Source: Dehalococcoidia bacterium
GTDB taxonomy: Bacteria > Chloroflexota > Dehalococcoidia > Tepidiformales > Tepidiformaceae
NCBI GenBank assembly: GCA_020853755.1
Contig: JADYYG010000062.1
Location: 248,001 to 312,000 of the forward strand
Length of the DNA: 64,000 nt
Direction of reading: 5' to 3'
Part shown: piece after piece, positions 1 through 10,217 of the stretch
How positions within the stretch are numbered: position 1 is the first letter of the stretch
Layout of the letters: the number at the start of each line of letters is the position of its first letter
The notes under the pieces: model-generated
The model's input: the letters and a program-made list of their open reading frames with translations, nothing else
Database searches by the model: none
What the model was told of the DNA's origin: nothing
Position numbers and translations under genes: made by a program

Positions 1-2
1 TC

Positions 3-137
3 GAAGTGACCGGCCCGGCGCAGTTCAACGAGATCGTGGTCGCGCTTCGAGCGGCTGGCCTTCGTGGCGTCCCGGGCAGCCCTGCGCGGCTGGCCACGGA
101 GTCGGCTCGTTCCCGTCACGAAACGCCGGGCTCCTAG
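3..137 (+). CDS. 3' end of an unidentified CDS (truncated by window edge)
   Basis: Open frame from the window start, EVTGPAQFNEIVVALRAAGLRGVPGSPARLATESARSRHETPGS, ending in TAG at 135-137. Confidence 0.4.
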   Translation, partial: EVTGPAQFNEIVVALRAAGLRGVPGSPARLATESARSRHETPGS

Positions 138-156
138 CGGATGCGAGTTGCTCGCC

Positions 157-288
157 TCAGGACGGGCGGCCGGTTTCGCGGTCGTCTGGCGAGAGCAGTG
201 CATCGAGCAGGATGATGACGACCGTCAGCGTGACGGTAACCACCACGAGGCGGATCAGTTTGCGGACGAGGCGGCCGAGCCATTTCAT
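157..288 (-). CDS. Small single-TM membrane protein (43 aa)
   Basis: MKWLGRLVRKLIRLVVVTVTLTVVIILLDALLSPDDRETGRPS: basic N-terminus plus one hydrophobic helix; start overlaps the stop of the upstream GNAT gene. Confidence 0.5.
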   Translation of the reverse strand: MKWLGRLVRKLIRLVVVTVTLTVVIILLDALLSPDDRETGRPS

Positions 289-797
289 GCGGGTCCCTCC
301 GGGGCCAGGCGGTTGCGGTAGATGCCCTTCTCGCTGCCCGGGATGAGCGTAGCGCCCACCGCGCGCTCGTAGAACTCCGCCGGCCCGACGCCGCCGATGA
401 TGGCGTACGCGTAGCCCTCGGCGGCAAGCGCTTCGAGGCACTGGAGGAGCAGGACGCGCCCAATTCCGCGGCCGCGCTGCGATTCGAGCACACCGGTGGG
501 CCCGAAGTAGTCCGGACGGGTGACGTTGTAGCAGGCGAAGCCCTGGACCGCGCGGTTTTCGACGGCGATGAAGATGCCCGGCGGCGTGTTGTGGAACGCC
601 GCCTCGGCCTCGTCCCGCCAGTGGGGGAAGTGCCTCGCCGCGAACGCCGTCACCTGCGAGCGTTCGTAGGCCTCGGCCCGGCGGCAGACCACGCCTTCTC
701 CCGCGAGGCGCGCCGTTTCCGGCGCGCTCGGCGGCAGGTCATACAGCCGGGCGAGCATATCGGGCACGGGCGTCAGTTCAGGCCAGTCCGCCGCCAT
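285..797 (-). CDS. GNAT family N-acetyltransferase
   Basis: GVLESQRGRGIGRVLLLQCLEALAAEGYAYAIIGGVGPAEFYERAVGA matches GNAT motif A/B. Confidence 0.8.
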   Translation of the reverse strand: MAADWPELTPVPDMLARLYDLPPSAPETARLAGEGVVCRRAEAYERSQVTAFAARHFPHWRDEAEAAFHNTPPGIFIAVENRAVQGFACYNVTRPDYFGPTGVLESQRGRGIGRVLLLQCLEALAAEGYAYAIIGGVGPAEFYERAVGATLIPGSEKGIYRNRLAPEGPA

Positions 798-1545
798 CGA
801 GGACAAGCGTCTGACCGGTGGTGAACGACGAGGCGCCGCTGGCGAAGTAGACGACCGCGCCCGCCATCTCATCCGGGTCGCCGATGCGGCGCAGCGGGCT
901 CTGGGTGAGCGAATTCTTGAGGATGGCCTCGTTGTCCCAGAGGGCGCGCGAAAACTCGGTCTTGATGAGGCCGGGGGCGATGCAGTTCACGCGGATGCCG
1001 TCCGTGCCCCACTCCTTGGCGCAGACCTGGGTGAGCATGATGATCGCGGCCTTCGAGACCGAGTAGCCGCCGAGGCCGCCGCTGGCCCGCAGGCCGCCGG
1101 TCGAGCTCACGTTGATGATGCTGCCGCCCTCGCCGTGCTCCTTGATGGCCTCGCGGACGAGCTTGCTGAGCAGCCAGGCCGACTTCACGTTCGTGTTCAT
1201 GATCGCGTCCCAAGCGCGCTCTTCGAGGTTCGCGATGGGGCCGAACTGGGGGTTCGTCGCCGCGTTATTGACGAGGATGTCGATCCGCCCGAGTTGCTTC
1301 TTCGTCTCCGTGACGAGGTTCTGAAGGCCCTCGGCCTCGCGCACGTTCGTGGGAACGGCAATGCCCTTGCGACCAGTCGCCTTGATAGCGGCGACGGTTT
1401 CTTCGAGGGCCTCGGGTTTACGGGCGGCGACGCAGACATCGGCGCCGGCTTCGGCGAGGGCGACGGCGATCGAGCGGCCGATGCCCCGGCTGCCGCCGGT
1501 CACGATGGCGACCTTCCCGGCGAGGGAGAAATTGGCGACGGTCAT
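778..1545 (-). CDS. SDR family oxidoreductase (FabG-like)
   Basis: TGGSRGIGRSIA, NNAA, YSVSK and C-terminal LDGGGLA motifs; start placed at MTVANFSLAGKVAIVTGG. Confidence 0.9.
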   Translation of the reverse strand: MTVANFSLAGKVAIVTGGSRGIGRSIAVALAEAGADVCVAARKPEALEETVAAIKATGRKGIAVPTNVREAEGLQNLVTETKKQLGRIDILVNNAATNPQFGPIANLEERAWDAIMNTNVKSAWLLSKLVREAIKEHGEGGSIINVSSTGGLRASGGLGGYSVSKAAIIMLTQVCAKEWGTDGIRVNCIAPGLIKTEFSRALWDNEAILKNSLTQSPLRRIGDPDEMAGAVVYFASGASSFTTGQTLVLDGGGLA

Positions 1546-1832
1546 CTGGTGGGTACTCCATGGGCGCGTGGGAGCGCCGGTTTTGCCGGGGATTGTACGT
1601 GCCGCCGGGGTCAACCGCCCGGGCGGGAGACCACCCGGGCCGAAACGCCGGCTTTCTGCCGGTGCCCGTGCCGGACTCGTCTTTGCCCCGGAAATGAAGC
1701 TGCCGAGCACAACTATCTCAAAGCGAGTACGCTTCACGACGCCGCAAGAGTGAAGGGGACAGCCGGAAGGGTGTCTTCCGGGATGCTCAGGTTCTCTTTC
1801 GAGGGCGAGCGGCAAATCGGGGGCGCCTGCCA

Positions 1833-3041
1833 GTGGCAAATCAACGGTCGGGACGGCGGGTTGCCGCACGCCAACTCCTGATCAGGAGAGCACCGGAACA
1901 AGAAGACGACCAGGTTCGCGCCGGCAAGCGCGCCGCCCCGTCTGGGCCGAAAGCCACCCACCCGGTAACCCCGGTGAATCCGCTGGCCGGACTTCAGAGT
2001 GCCGCCGGAAATCGAGCGACGGCTCGCACGCTCATGGCTGCGGGCGATGCCGCGGGCCCTTCCCCCATCATGCGGTACCCCTCGACAGTCCTCGACCAAC
2101 CGCTCAAGAACAAGGACTGGAAGAAATACACCAAGACGGTCGCCAAGTCAGGCGAAGGCGTCTCGGGCGGCGTGTACTTCTTCGGGTCGAAAAAGGGGCC
2201 GGTCAAGAAGGTCGTCGTGAAGCCGGAAGCCCATGGCGAAGCGAAGGACAAAGATGTCGCGAACTCGCTGCTGGCCTCTGCCGGGGTGCCGGTTCCAAAG
2301 GGGAGAATCGTCTTCCCCGACACCACGGAAGGGCGCGACATCGTCGCCGCAGGTCAACGGGCGGGGGCCGACCTTTCGCTGAGCGGGGGCGGCGGCATTT
2401 TCGACACGAAGTTCTTCGAGGTCATGAGCACCGTCTCCGGATCATCGCTTTCGACGGCCTCGAAGAAGGCCGCCGGCGGGGAATCGCCGGAAGCCCTCGC
2501 CGAGAACATCAATCAGCTTGTGCTGCTGCTCTCGGCGCCCAATATCCGTCAGCAACTTGCCGCGATGATGGTTCGCGATGCGATTTCCGGCAACGTTGAC
2601 CGGGTCATGAAGGACGGACTCTCGAACATCGGCAATATCATGATCGAGAAGCGGAATGACAATAAGGCGCTGCCCCGGGCGCTCCAGTCGCGGATCACGG
2701 CCATCGACAGCGAAGGCACCACCGATGAGTTCGCCGAACAGCAACAGCGGGACTACGTCCACAATCTGAACGACCTTGGCAAGAATCCTGCCATTTATGT
2801 CGATCGTTTCTTCGAGTCCATCGTGTACTACCTGGACCAGACGAACGCGCAGGCGGGCGCGATCTTCACCAGCCACCAGAAGTACGGCGCGCTGCACCAG
2901 GACTTGCTGACTTCGCTGAAGCAAGCCGCGATGAAGGAAGCCCTGCTCGGGGCACGGTCAAAAGAGACGAAGTCCGAAGCGCCGCTCGAAAAGGAACTGC
3001 GGCACCGCCGGATGGTCCTCTGGGACTTGCTGACCAGCTGA
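1833..3041 (+). CDS. Putative eCIS-associated effector: LQxxAGNRA-type N-terminus plus PI3/4K/actin-fragmin-kinase-like catalytic core
   Basis: N-terminal 'NPLAGLQSAAGNRATARTLMAAG' resembles the LQRxAGNRAV segment of eCIS/DUF4157-type proteins; core has VVVKPEAHGEAKDKDVA, RDAISGNVDRV, SNIGNIMIE and ITAIDSE, arranged as in PIK-like kinases. Confidence 0.5.
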   Translation: MANQRSGRRVAARQLLIRRAPEQEDDQVRAGKRAAPSGPKATHPVTPVNPLAGLQSAAGNRATARTLMAAGDAAGPSPIMRYPSTVLDQPLKNKDWKKYTKTVAKSGEGVSGGVYFFGSKKGPVKKVVVKPEAHGEAKDKDVANSLLASAGVPVPKGRIVFPDTTEGRDIVAAGQRAGADLSLSGGGGIFDTKFFEVMSTVSGSSLSTASKKAAGGESPEALAENINQLVLLLSAPNIRQQLAAMMVRDAISGNVDRVMKDGLSNIGNIMIEKRNDNKALPRALQSRITAIDSEGTTDEFAEQQQRDYVHNLNDLGKNPAIYVDRFFESIVYYLDQTNAQAGAIFTSHQKYGALHQDLLTSLKQAAMKEALLGARSKETKSEAPLEKELRHRRMVLWDLLTS

Positions 3042-3084
3042 TCCGCCGTTCGGGCAGCGGCGGACGGCAGACCTGACGTCCGGG

Positions 3085-4746
3085 TCAGACGACGACCTGC
3101 TCCTTGTACTCGCCGAAGACGCGCCGCCAGAGGTTGCAGACTTCACCAACGGTCGCGCCGGCGTTCACGGCGTCGATGATGTAGGGCATCGTGTTGGCGT
3201 TGGCGTCGCGGCTGGCCTCTTCGAGGGCCGCGAGGGCTGCTGCGTGCCTGGCGGCATCGCGCTCGGCCTTGTGTTTCTTCAGGCGGGCCAGGTGGCGCTT
3301 CTCACCCTCGGGGTCGAACTTCAGGATCGGGATGTCCGGCTGCTCATCCATGAGGTAGTCGTTCACGCCGACGACGATGCGGTCGCGCGTGTCGACCTCG
3401 AACTGGAATCGGGCCGAAGCGTCCGCGATCTCCTTCTGGAAGAAGCCGGTTTCGATGGCAGGGATAACGCCGCCGAGAGCCTCGATCTTGTCGAAGTAGT
3501 CGAGGACGTCCTTCTCCATCTCGCTCGTCAGCTTTTCGACAAAGTAGCTCCCGCCGAGCGGGTCGATGGTGTTGCTGACGCCACTCTCGTGGAGGATGAC
3601 CTGCTGGGTGCGGACGGCGAGGCGCGCGGCCTTGTCGCTGGGAAGGGCGATCGCTTCGTCCATCGCATCGGTGTGGAGCGACTGCGTGCCGCCCATGACG
3701 GCGGCGAGGGCCTGGATTGCCACGCGCACGAGGTTCACCTCGGGCTGCTGTTCGGTCAGCGAAACACCGGCCGTCTGCGTGTGGAAGCGCATGAGCCAGC
3801 TTCGCGGGTTCTTCGCGCCGAACCGCTCGCGCATCTGGCGGGCCCAGATGCGGCGGGCCGCACGGAACTTGGCCACCTCTTCGAAGAAGTCATTGTGGCT
3901 GTTGAAGAAGAAGCTGATGCGCGGGGCGAAGCTATCGATATCCATGCCGCGGGCGAGGCCCCACTTCACGTACTCGATCCCGTCGGCGAGGGTGAAGGCG
4001 AGTTCCTGGGCGGCCGTCGCACCGGCTTCGCGGATGTGGTAGCCAGAGACTGAGACCGGGTTCCAGAGCGGCATCTCTTTCGCCGCGAACTCGATCGTGT
4101 CCGTGACCAGGCGCATCGAGGCCGCGGGGTCGTAGATGTACTCGTTCTGGGCGATGTACTCCTTGAGAATGTCGTTCTGGAGGGTGCCGGCGAGCTTCGC
4201 ACGGGGCACTCCGCGCTTCTCCGCGGCCGCGATGAAGAGCGCCCAGACCACCGGAGCCGGGCTGTTGATAGTCATCGACGTCGTGATGCGGTCGAGCGGG
4301 AGGCCGTCGAGGAGCATCTCCATGTCAGTCAGGGAGTCGACAGCGACGCCGCAGCTGCCGAATTCGCCTTCGGCCCAGGGTTCGTCGTGGTCGTAGCCCA
4401 TGAGGGTGGGCATATCGAACGCGATGCTGAGGCCGTTGTTGCCGGTGGCCAGGAGGTCTTTGTAGCGCTGGTTCGTCTCTTCGACCGAGCCGAATCCGCT
4501 GAACATGCGGATCGTCCAGGGCTTGCCGCGGTAGCCGGTGCGGTGGATGCTGCGGGTGTAGGGATAGTTGCCCGGGAGGTTGATGTCGCGCTCGTAGTCG
4601 ATGTGCGCGACATCGGTGGCATCGTAGAGGCGGTCGATGGGCCGGCCGGAGACAGTCATGAACGGCCCGGCGAGTTCTTTGCCCTCCTGGACCACGGCTT
4701 CGTCATAGGCTGCGCGCAGCTGGTTCGCACGTTCGAGGTCGGACAT
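3085..4746 (-). CDS. Methylmalonyl-CoA mutase family, large (substrate-binding) subunit without B12-binding domain
   Basis: [86 protein letters not shown]. Confidence 0.93.
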   Translation of the reverse strand: MSDLERANQLRAAYDEAVVQEGKELAGPFMTVSGRPIDRLYDATDVAHIDYERDINLPGNYPYTRSIHRTGYRGKPWTIRMFSGFGSVEETNQRYKDLLATGNNGLSIAFDMPTLMGYDHDEPWAEGEFGSCGVAVDSLTDMEMLLDGLPLDRITTSMTINSPAPVVWALFIAAAEKRGVPRAKLAGTLQNDILKEYIAQNEYIYDPAASMRLVTDTIEFAAKEMPLWNPVSVSGYHIREAGATAAQELAFTLADGIEYVKWGLARGMDIDSFAPRISFFFNSHNDFFEEVAKFRAARRIWARQMRERFGAKNPRSWLMRFHTQTAGVSLTEQQPEVNLVRVAIQALAAVMGGTQSLHTDAMDEAIALPSDKAARLAVRTQQVILHESGVSNTIDPLGGSYFVEKLTSEMEKDVLDYFDKIEALGGVIPAIETGFFQKEIADASARFQFEVDTRDRIVVGVNDYLMDEQPDIPILKFDPEGEKRHLARLKKHKAERDAARHAAALAALEEASRDANANTMPYIIDAVNAGATVGEVCNLWRRVFGEYKEQVVV

Positions 4747-4852
4747 TTCGGGGGCGCCTCCGCGGCAGGACTCTGGGCACAGTGTAGCCGAACGGCGGGG
4801 CCGGTTTGGTTCGCGGCTACTCGCTCAGGGGCGGGCACGGTACAGTGGGGCC

Positions 4853-5353
4853 ATGGCGAAAGACGAAACCTTCGACATCACCACCGGATGCGACCTCCAG
4901 GAAGTGGCCAACGCCGTCAACCAGGCGCGCAAAGAGATCGCGAACCGCTTCGACTTCAAGGGCATGGTCGCGGAGATCGACTACGAGCACGGCGACACAA
5001 AGATAGGCTTCCACGCTCAGGACGACTACAAGCTGGAGGCGATGTGGCAGGTGCTCCAGGGCCGCCTCATCGCGCGCAACGTGCCCGTGAAGAACCTGAC
5101 CCGGGGCACGCCGCAAAAGGCTACCCAGGGCACGCTCCGCCAGGACATCACGCTCGTCCAGGGCATCGAGCAGGACATCGCGAAGAAGATCGTGAAGTTC
5201 GTGAAAGAGCAGAAGTACAAGAAGACGCAGGCCCAGGTGCAGGGCGACGCCGTCCGCATCAGCAGCCCAAGCCGGGACGAACTGCAGCAGGTCATCACGG
5301 ACCTGAAGACACAGGACTACGGGATCGAGTTGAAGTTCGGCAACTACCGATAG
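4853..5353 (+). CDS. yajQ: YajQ family cyclic di-GMP-binding protein
   Basis: FDITTGCDLQEVANAVNQARKEIANRFDFKG and C-terminal LKTQDYGIELKFGNYR. Confidence 0.95.
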   Translation: MAKDETFDITTGCDLQEVANAVNQARKEIANRFDFKGMVAEIDYEHGDTKIGFHAQDDYKLEAMWQVLQGRLIARNVPVKNLTRGTPQKATQGTLRQDITLVQGIEQDIAKKIVKFVKEQKYKKTQAQVQGDAVRISSPSRDELQQVITDLKTQDYGIELKFGNYR

Positions 5354-5362
5354 GCCCCGCGG

Positions 5363-6265
5363 TCAGACGCCCTTGCGGAACACCTGATCGAGTGCGGCGC
5401 GGCGGCGCGCTTTCGCTTCCGCTTCGAGCCGGAGCTTGCGGTCGACGCGCTCCTGGTGGCGCTTTTCATACTGCATCCAGCCGGCAATGAGCATGATGAG
5501 AGCGGCGAGGAAGATGACGTTGCCGCCGATCCAGAGGATGAGGATGCCAAGACGCTGGTCGGTCAACGGTGCTGGCGCCCAGGCCGGGGCGTTCGCCGAG
5601 AGGTCGCCGTGGACGGCGCTCGTCATGCTCAGGAACATGCCGCCGAAGAGCCCCTTGTGGGTCATTTCGACGAAGACGTAGAGCGACCGCAGCGGGTAGG
5701 GAAGCCGCCAGCGGAGCGGGTCGGCGACGATAGCGGGGTTCCAGAAGAGCAGGCCAACCCCGAGCATCGTCGCCTGTTCGACGTAGCGCACCGGCTGGTG
5801 GCGGACCGCCAACTCCGTCAGGTCAGTGAACTGCCAGACGTACGTCGCGACGGCGAAGACGAGCCAGGTGACCACCGGGAACGTGATTGCGGCAACCAGA
5901 CGGCAACGGTAGAGGTTTCGCAGGCGGCGGCTGCCGGTCTTGCCGGTGGCCCGGAAGCCGAGCGTGAGCGGCGCACCGAGGAGCATCACGGGCGGCGCAA
6001 CCATCGTCAGTAAGAGGAACCCGGTGAAGTCGACGAAGAGGACGCTGCGGCCATAGTGGTCGATAGGCGAACAGACCGCCAGAAGGACGAGGACGAGCGA
6101 CAGCATGAAGCTGACAAGCCGCCAGCGTGGATGTGGGAACCCGCGTGCGGCTGCACGCCGGAAGGCAGCCCAGTAAACGGCCGCCGCGGCAACAAGTACC
6201 AGCACCCAGAACGGGTGAAAGGTCCACTGGGCCAGGACCGTCGGCAGGTCGGGCGAGCTTTCCAT
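5363..6265 (-). CDS. Cytochrome c oxidase assembly protein, CtaG/caa3 family membrane protein
   Basis: Multi-TM protein with DLTELAVRHQPVRYVEQATMLGVGLLFWNPAI and WIGGNVIFLAALIMLIAGWM. Confidence 0.85.
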   Translation of the reverse strand: MESSPDLPTVLAQWTFHPFWVLVLVAAAAVYWAAFRRAAARGFPHPRWRLVSFMLSLVLVLLAVCSPIDHYGRSVLFVDFTGFLLLTMVAPPVMLLGAPLTLGFRATGKTGSRRLRNLYRCRLVAAITFPVVTWLVFAVATYVWQFTDLTELAVRHQPVRYVEQATMLGVGLLFWNPAIVADPLRWRLPYPLRSLYVFVEMTHKGLFGGMFLSMTSAVHGDLSANAPAWAPAPLTDQRLGILILWIGGNVIFLAALIMLIAGWMQYEKRHQERVDRKLRLEAEAKARRRAALDQVFRKGV

Positions 6266-6279
6266 TGGGGTTCCCCGGA

Positions 6280-6525
6280 TCAGCGTGCGCCGAATGCCTC
6301 AAAGGTCAGGATGGTAAACGTGTCCCGGATGTGCGGGATGGAGTGGATGTCCCGTTCGATGAGGCGGCCGAGGCCGTCAACCTCCGAGACGTACAGCTTG
6401 GCGAGGAGGTCGTACTGGCCGGTGATGCTGTAGCACTCGGAGAACGACTCGACCTCGGCGATGCGGTTGGCCACCTCGGTGGTGTGGCCCGGTTCGGTTT
6501 TGATCATGACGAAGACAGCGCGCAC
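6280..6525 (-). CDS. Stand-alone Lrp/AsnC ligand-binding (RAM) domain protein
   Basis: AVFVMIKTEPGHTTEVANRIAEVESFSECYSITGQYDLLAKLYVSEVDGL. Confidence 0.88.
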   Translation of the reverse strand: MRAVFVMIKTEPGHTTEVANRIAEVESFSECYSITGQYDLLAKLYVSEVDGLGRLIERDIHSIPHIRDTFTILTFEAFGAR

Positions 6526-6574
6526 CCCGGGAGTGTACGGGATTCGCCCGCTACTCAGGCCGAAGGTTCAGAAA

Positions 6575-8374
6575 TCAGTAATCCCTGACCCCGCCGCCGC
6601 CGTCGAAGGCGTCCCGCAGGCTCGCCAGCCGCGCCCGCTCCGAGAGCAGGCGGAGGATTTCGAGCGCTTCCGCCGGCGACGGTGTTTCGCCCGCTTCCTC
6701 CAGCAGCCGGTTCACACGCTGGTCGATGTCGCGGATCTGGCTGTCGAGGGCCGCTTTGGACTGGCCGGATGTGCCGCTCCCTGCCGTTGGCGTGCCGGCG
6801 GGCGCAGTGCCCCCGGGCGGAGGTGTTCCGCTCCCCGGCGTGCCGTCGCCCGGTTGGGGCGAACCGCTGCCGGGCTGTTGCGTCGGCCCCGACCCTGGCT
6901 GTGGCGTGCCCTCCGGTGTGGGAGAGCCGGCTGGCGGAGTCGGTGCGTCGGGGTCGGTTCCGGGAGTCAGCAGGCGAAGGACGACCTCGTAGTCGTGGCG
7001 GGCCGCGTCGTTCGTCCCGTCTTCGAGGAGCGCCCGGCGAAAGGCGTCGAGCGACTCGATCAGGCGGCCGGCCGCGAACTGGTGGTGGCCGATTGAGGCG
7101 TACGCCTTCGCCCGCAGGGACGGCTGGTTCGAACCAAGGGCACGGCGGGCCGCGAGGATGGCCTCCTCGTTCCGGCCCGCAGCGGCGTAGGCCGCCGCAA
7201 GGTTCAGTGCCACGTCCGGGTCATCCGGGCGGGCGACCTGCACCTCCAGGAACTTCTCGATGGCGGTCGCTGAGTCGCCGTTCCGGAGGGCGTCACGCCC
7301 GGCTTCGTTCGCGGTGTACTCACTGGTCGCGCAACCGCCGAGAACGATGGCCGCGATCGTCAGCGCCGCGACGACACCGGCCGTTCGGAAGGAGAACCGG
7401 GCGAGACGTTCGGCCACCGAGGCCAGCACCAAAAGCGCAATGGCGGCGAAGGCAAAGTACTGGTACCGCTCCACCGGCAGGACCAGCGGACGTTCTTCGA
7501 TACGGGAGTGCTGGAGCGCGCGGAGGCGGCCATCGACCGCGCCCGGGACTACCGAGAGGTCGGCGCCGAGGTAGCGTCCGCCAGCCGCCGCCGCCAGCGC
7601 GCGCAAGAACGGCTCGTCGAGTTTCGTGACAATCGGGGCCCCATCGGCGTCGAGCTTTGGCTGCTCCCGGCCGTTGCGCGGGTCGGCCACGGGGATGGTT
7701 GCGCCTTCGGGCGTCCCGACACCGGCGACCAGCAGCGTCGCGCCGGATTGGGCGACGAGCTGCGCACCCTCGACGAAATCGCCTTCGAGGTCGTCGCCGT
7801 CAGTAAGGAGGAGGATGACCTGGCCACTGCCGCCCTCTTCGTTCAGGAGGGCGACGGCCTCCTTCAGCCCGGCGCCCGCGTTCGTGCCCCCGGCAACGAA
7901 GATGACGCCGGTCTCGAGCGTATCGACCACCTGGTGGGCCGCGGTCAGGTCGGTGGTCAGCGGGAAGCGGATGCGCGCTTCGCCAGCGAAGACAACGAGG
8001 CCCACGCGGTCGCGCCCGAGGCGGTCGAGCGTCGCGTCGATCGTGGTCTTGGCCGCGGCCAGCCGGTCCGGCGCGACGTCGCGCGCCGCCATCGAACGGG
8101 AGATGTCGAGGACGATGACGAGGTCGGCGCCGGTGCGCTCCACCTTGCTTTCGCGCGTGCCCCAGCGTGGCTGCGCGGCTGCGACGACAGCCGTGACAGC
8201 AGCGAGGGTGAAGAGCACGGCAGCGGCGTACGGCGGGGGCGCGCTGCGGATCCGCGAGAGCTGGCGGGCCCGAGCAGCGGCTCTTCGGACTCCGACCGCC
8301 CACGCAACCAGCGCCACCGGCGCGAGCGGCAGCAGGAGGAGCATCCACGGCCGGGCGAACTCGATGCCGCTCAT
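6575..8374 (-). CDS. VWA domain plus TPR protein (BatB/BatC-like)
   Basis: VIVLDISRSMAARDVAPDRL MIDAS, LLTDGDD, TPR-like C-terminal half with a PxG-rich linker. Confidence 0.88.
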   Translation of the reverse strand: MSGIEFARPWMLLLLPLAPVALVAWAVGVRRAAARARQLSRIRSAPPPYAAAVLFTLAAVTAVVAAAQPRWGTRESKVERTGADLVIVLDISRSMAARDVAPDRLAAAKTTIDATLDRLGRDRVGLVVFAGEARIRFPLTTDLTAAHQVVDTLETGVIFVAGGTNAGAGLKEAVALLNEEGGSGQVILLLTDGDDLEGDFVEGAQLVAQSGATLLVAGVGTPEGATIPVADPRNGREQPKLDADGAPIVTKLDEPFLRALAAAAGGRYLGADLSVVPGAVDGRLRALQHSRIEERPLVLPVERYQYFAFAAIALLVLASVAERLARFSFRTAGVVAALTIAAIVLGGCATSEYTANEAGRDALRNGDSATAIEKFLEVQVARPDDPDVALNLAAAYAAAGRNEEAILAARRALGSNQPSLRAKAYASIGHHQFAAGRLIESLDAFRRALLEDGTNDAARHDYEVVLRLLTPGTDPDAPTPPAGSPTPEGTPQPGSGPTQQPGSGSPQPGDGTPGSGTPPPGGTAPAGTPTAGSGTSGQSKAALDSQIRDIDQRVNRLLEEAGETPSPAEALEILRLLSERARLASLRDAFDGGGGVRDY

Positions 8375-9312
8375 GCCGGCGCCCTCCGGAGGAAGGTTCC
8401 GCGCAGGACCAGTTCGGCGGCGAGGAGGAGCGCGGCTGCCGCGGCGAACCATGGCGCGAACTCGGTGTAGCTTTCGAACGACTCACGCGTGACCTTGCTC
8501 CGTTCCAGCGCGCCGATCTCGTCGTAAATCGCCTGCAAGGCCTGCGGGCTGTCGGCCTGGAAGTACTTGCCGTTCGTCCGGTCGGCGATCGCCGTCAGGA
8601 GTTCCTCGTCGACATCCGAGTTCACGCCGAGGGCCGCCGGGGAGACCATGCCGATGGTGTAGACGCGGACCTTCAGCGAGACGGCCAGCTCAGCTGCCTT
8701 TTCAGGTGAGATAGAGGTTGCGTTATGTTCACCATCAGTAAGCAGGATCACAATACGGCTGGCGGCCGTCGAGTCCTGGAGCATATTCAGCGCGGCGGCG
8801 AGACCGACGCCGATGCCCGTGCCGTCCGGCAGCAGCCCGCTGTTCAGGTCGGCCACCATCCTGTCGAGCGCCTCGTAGTCGAGGCTGGGCGGCGAGAGCG
8901 CGAGAGCGTCCTGCTGGAAGACAACGAGCCCGACACGGTCGTTCTCGCGCGTGCGAATGAACTCGCGGATGACGTCCTTCGAGGCTTCGAGGCGGGACTT
9001 TCCGGGGGCGAAGCGCTGCTCCATCGAACTCGAAATATCGAAGGCGAGGGCGATATCGACGCCCTCACCGGGGACCACGGAGTCGGCGCGGCCTTCGCGC
9101 GGGCCCGCGGCCGCCACCGCGAGCATAACGATGGCGAGGACGCGCAGGAGCGGCGTCGCACGGGCCAGTCGCAGACGCAGCGTTGGCCCAACGGCGGTGA
9201 GCGGCCCGCTGGCGGCGAGGGTGTAGCCGCGCGGCTTGCGGCGGGCGAGCAGCGCCACCGGCAGGGCGAGGGCCGCGAGGGAGAGCGCAAGCGGCTGCGC
9301 GAACTCCATCAT
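8371..9312 (-). CDS. VWA domain membrane protein (BatA-like)
   Basis: IALAFDISSSMEQRF MIDAS, VILLTDGEHN, N- and C-terminal TM segments; overlaps its neighbour. Confidence 0.88.
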   Translation of the reverse strand: MMEFAQPLALSLAALALPVALLARRKPRGYTLAASGPLTAVGPTLRLRLARATPLLRVLAIVMLAVAAAGPREGRADSVVPGEGVDIALAFDISSSMEQRFAPGKSRLEASKDVIREFIRTRENDRVGLVVFQQDALALSPPSLDYEALDRMVADLNSGLLPDGTGIGVGLAAALNMLQDSTAASRIVILLTDGEHNATSISPEKAAELAVSLKVRVYTIGMVSPAALGVNSDVDEELLTAIADRTNGKYFQADSPQALQAIYDEIGALERSKVTRESFESYTEFAPWFAAAAALLLAAELVLRGTFLRRAPA

Positions 9313-10217
9313 TCGGCTGCCCCGACGATCTCGCGAGCCATCGTCAGGTCGGCTTCGCGGCGTTCCGCGGCCGGGCGGTAGCCCGCATAGATGACCGAGT
9401 CGCACTCTTCGAGCAGGCCGGCGACGAGGCGCGCTTCCCAGCGTTCGCCGCCAAGTTCGAGGCGGTGGCGCAGTTCACGCGTGGTCAGGGCCGTGGCGCG
9501 CACGCCGTGGCGTTCCGCGAGCGTGCTTTTGACCACGGCCGACATCATCCGGTAGGCGCTCACGGGGTCTGAATGGAGGAGGGATTCGGCGCCCTGCAAC
9601 GAGAGCGGCGTGCCGGCCGGGAGAGGCTCCGGGGGCGCGCCCGGGCGGCGGCGAAGCAGCGTTCGGGCAGCGAACCACACCACGGCGATGAGGACCGCCG
9701 CGGCTGCAAGCGCCCCGGCCGCGATACCGGGCTTGAGCCACGGCGACTCCGCCCCTGAGATGGCGACGGGCGCAGGCAGGGGCGAAAGTTCCAGCGGCGC
9801 ATCGGCAGGGAGGGTGCTCAAGATGCGCAGCGGGACCGCCGGGAGTTGCTCGGTGCGAACGTCGCTGCCGGTGACCACGGAGACGGTGGGCGCAAAGGTG
9901 ACCTGGCCCGGCGCGAACCCGGCGAGGGTCGCCTGGATGAGCCAGGCCACACCGTCAGGTTGCTGGACCTGGTTCACGGAGTCGACGGAGACCAGTTCGA
10001 CGCCCGCCCAGCTCGGCCCGCCGGGCGTGAGTTCGACCGTGGCGCCCGGCGGCGCGAGCACGCGAAAGGTGGCCTGGAAGTGTTCGCCGACGGCCGCGGA
10101 ACTCCGCGCGAGGCGCACTTCGCCGTCTGCGCGGGCGCCTGTACCCCCGGCCAGCGTGGCCACGGACACTGCGACCACCAGCAGCGAGACGAGCAGGAGC
10201 CAGCGTCGCGCGTTCAT
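9309..10217 (-). CDS. BatD-like/DUF4381-like membrane protein of the Bat operon
   Basis: Signal peptide, Ig-like ectodomain, TM and C-terminal helical segment; sits between DUF58 and VWA genes with overlapping stops and starts. Confidence 0.7.
   Translation of the reverse strand: MNARRWLLLVSLLVVAVSVATLAGGTGARADGEVRLARSSAAVGEHFQATFRVLAPPGATVELTPGGPSWAGVELVSVDSVNQVQQPDGVAWLIQATLAGFAPGQVTFAPTVSVVTGSDVRTEQLPAVPLRILSTLPADAPLELSPLPAPVAISGAESPWLKPGIAAGALAAAAVLIAVVWFAARTLLRRRPGAPPEPLPAGTPLSLQGAESLLHSDPVSAYRMMSAVVKSTLAERHGVRATALTTRELRHRLELGGERWEARLVAGLLEECDSVIYAGYRPAAERREADLTMAREIVGAAE

Noticed and set aside
1617-1640. GCCCGGG...CCCGGGC inverted repeat as a terminator
   Set aside because: No U-tract and located upstream of both flanking gene starts; GC-rich palindromes are expected at this composition.
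3244-4053. 269-aa plus-strand ORF
   Set aside because: Shadow ORF antisense to the methylmalonyl-CoA mutase gene.
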